Shown here piece after piece: positions 5,877-5,935 of a stretch of 5,935 nt of DNA. The position numbers and the translations under genes were made by a program. Below the pieces are notes generated by a model that was not told the origin of the DNA, did not search any database, and saw only the letters and a list, made by a program, of their open reading frames with translations. The stretch comes from Pseudonocardiaceae bacterium (GTDB lineage Bacteria > Actinomycetota > Actinomycetes > Mycobacteriales > Pseudonocardiaceae): contig JAICSB010000227.1 in assembly GCA_025937115.1 (NCBI GenBank), positions 1 through 5,935 of the forward strand. Reading direction: 5' to 3'. Each line of letters starts with the position of its first letter. The stretch's first letter is position 1.

Positions 5877-5910
5877 GTGCAGGCCGGACACGGCCCACAG
5901 TGTAGCGCGG

Positions 5911-5935
5911 CGACCCAGACGGGACTTGAACCCGC
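5911..5935 (-). tRNA. 3' end of a second tRNA, probably tRNA-Asp (partial)
   Basis: On the reverse strand the window edge cuts in at a T-arm, GCGGG-TTCAAGT-CCCGT (5919-5935). It is followed by the 3' acceptor strand CTGGGTC (5912-5918) and discriminator G (5911). CCA is not encoded (CCG follows). Discriminator G, this T-arm, and the common actinomycete order tRNA-Asp then tRNA-Phe suggest aspartate. The anticodon lies off the window, so the identity is not proven. Confidence 0.7.

Overview
This window is the right-hand part of an actinomycete integrative and conjugative element (an AICE, the pSAM2/pSE211/pMEA type), ending at its junction with the host chromosome in a tRNA-Phe gene. The organism is almost certainly a high-GC actinomycete. 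Base composition, codon use, the gene set and the tRNA-Asp/tRNA-Phe pair all point there. I cannot name the genus. In-frame TTA codons occur in three genes.

Layout, left to right. Bases 1-1547 hold the 3' part of an FtsK/SpoIIIE-type DNA translocase, the likely conjugative transfer motor; its N-terminus lies off the window. Bases 1548-1928 are non-coding: a GC-rich inverted repeat, a very C-rich and G-poor tract, and a cluster of small palindromes just before the next gene. Then four genes run on the same strand: a primase-polymerase (1929-2831), a DUF3631 putative ATPase (2828-4132, ATGA overlap with the previous gene), a small excisionase (about 4189-4410), and a tyrosine integrase (4425-5792). 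A minus-strand tRNA-Phe (5800-5876) follows 7 bp after the integrase stop. The 3' end of a second minus-strand tRNA, probably tRNA-Asp, closes the window (5911-5935). Bases from about 5846 rightward are host chromosome.

How it fits together (inference from family knowledge): Int recombines the element into and out of the 3' end of tRNA-Phe, and Xis biases the reaction to excision. The primase-polymerase and the DUF3631 protein form the replication module, in place of the RepSA/RepAM initiators of other AICEs. The FtsK-like pump moves double-stranded DNA between mycelial cells, so no relaxase is needed, and none is seen here.

The most striking unexplained structure is a set of seven GGTACG-core repeats at 3964-4096, inside the 3' end of the DUF3631 gene and just before xis. 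Six of the seven are placed in exact mirror symmetry about position 4026.5. The same DNA word is read in different codon frames, so it appears to be kept as DNA and not as protein. It is a good candidate for a replication origin or initiator-binding locus, or for a xis/int operator. A second set of short direct repeats at the end of int looks like arm-type integrase sites beside the attachment core.
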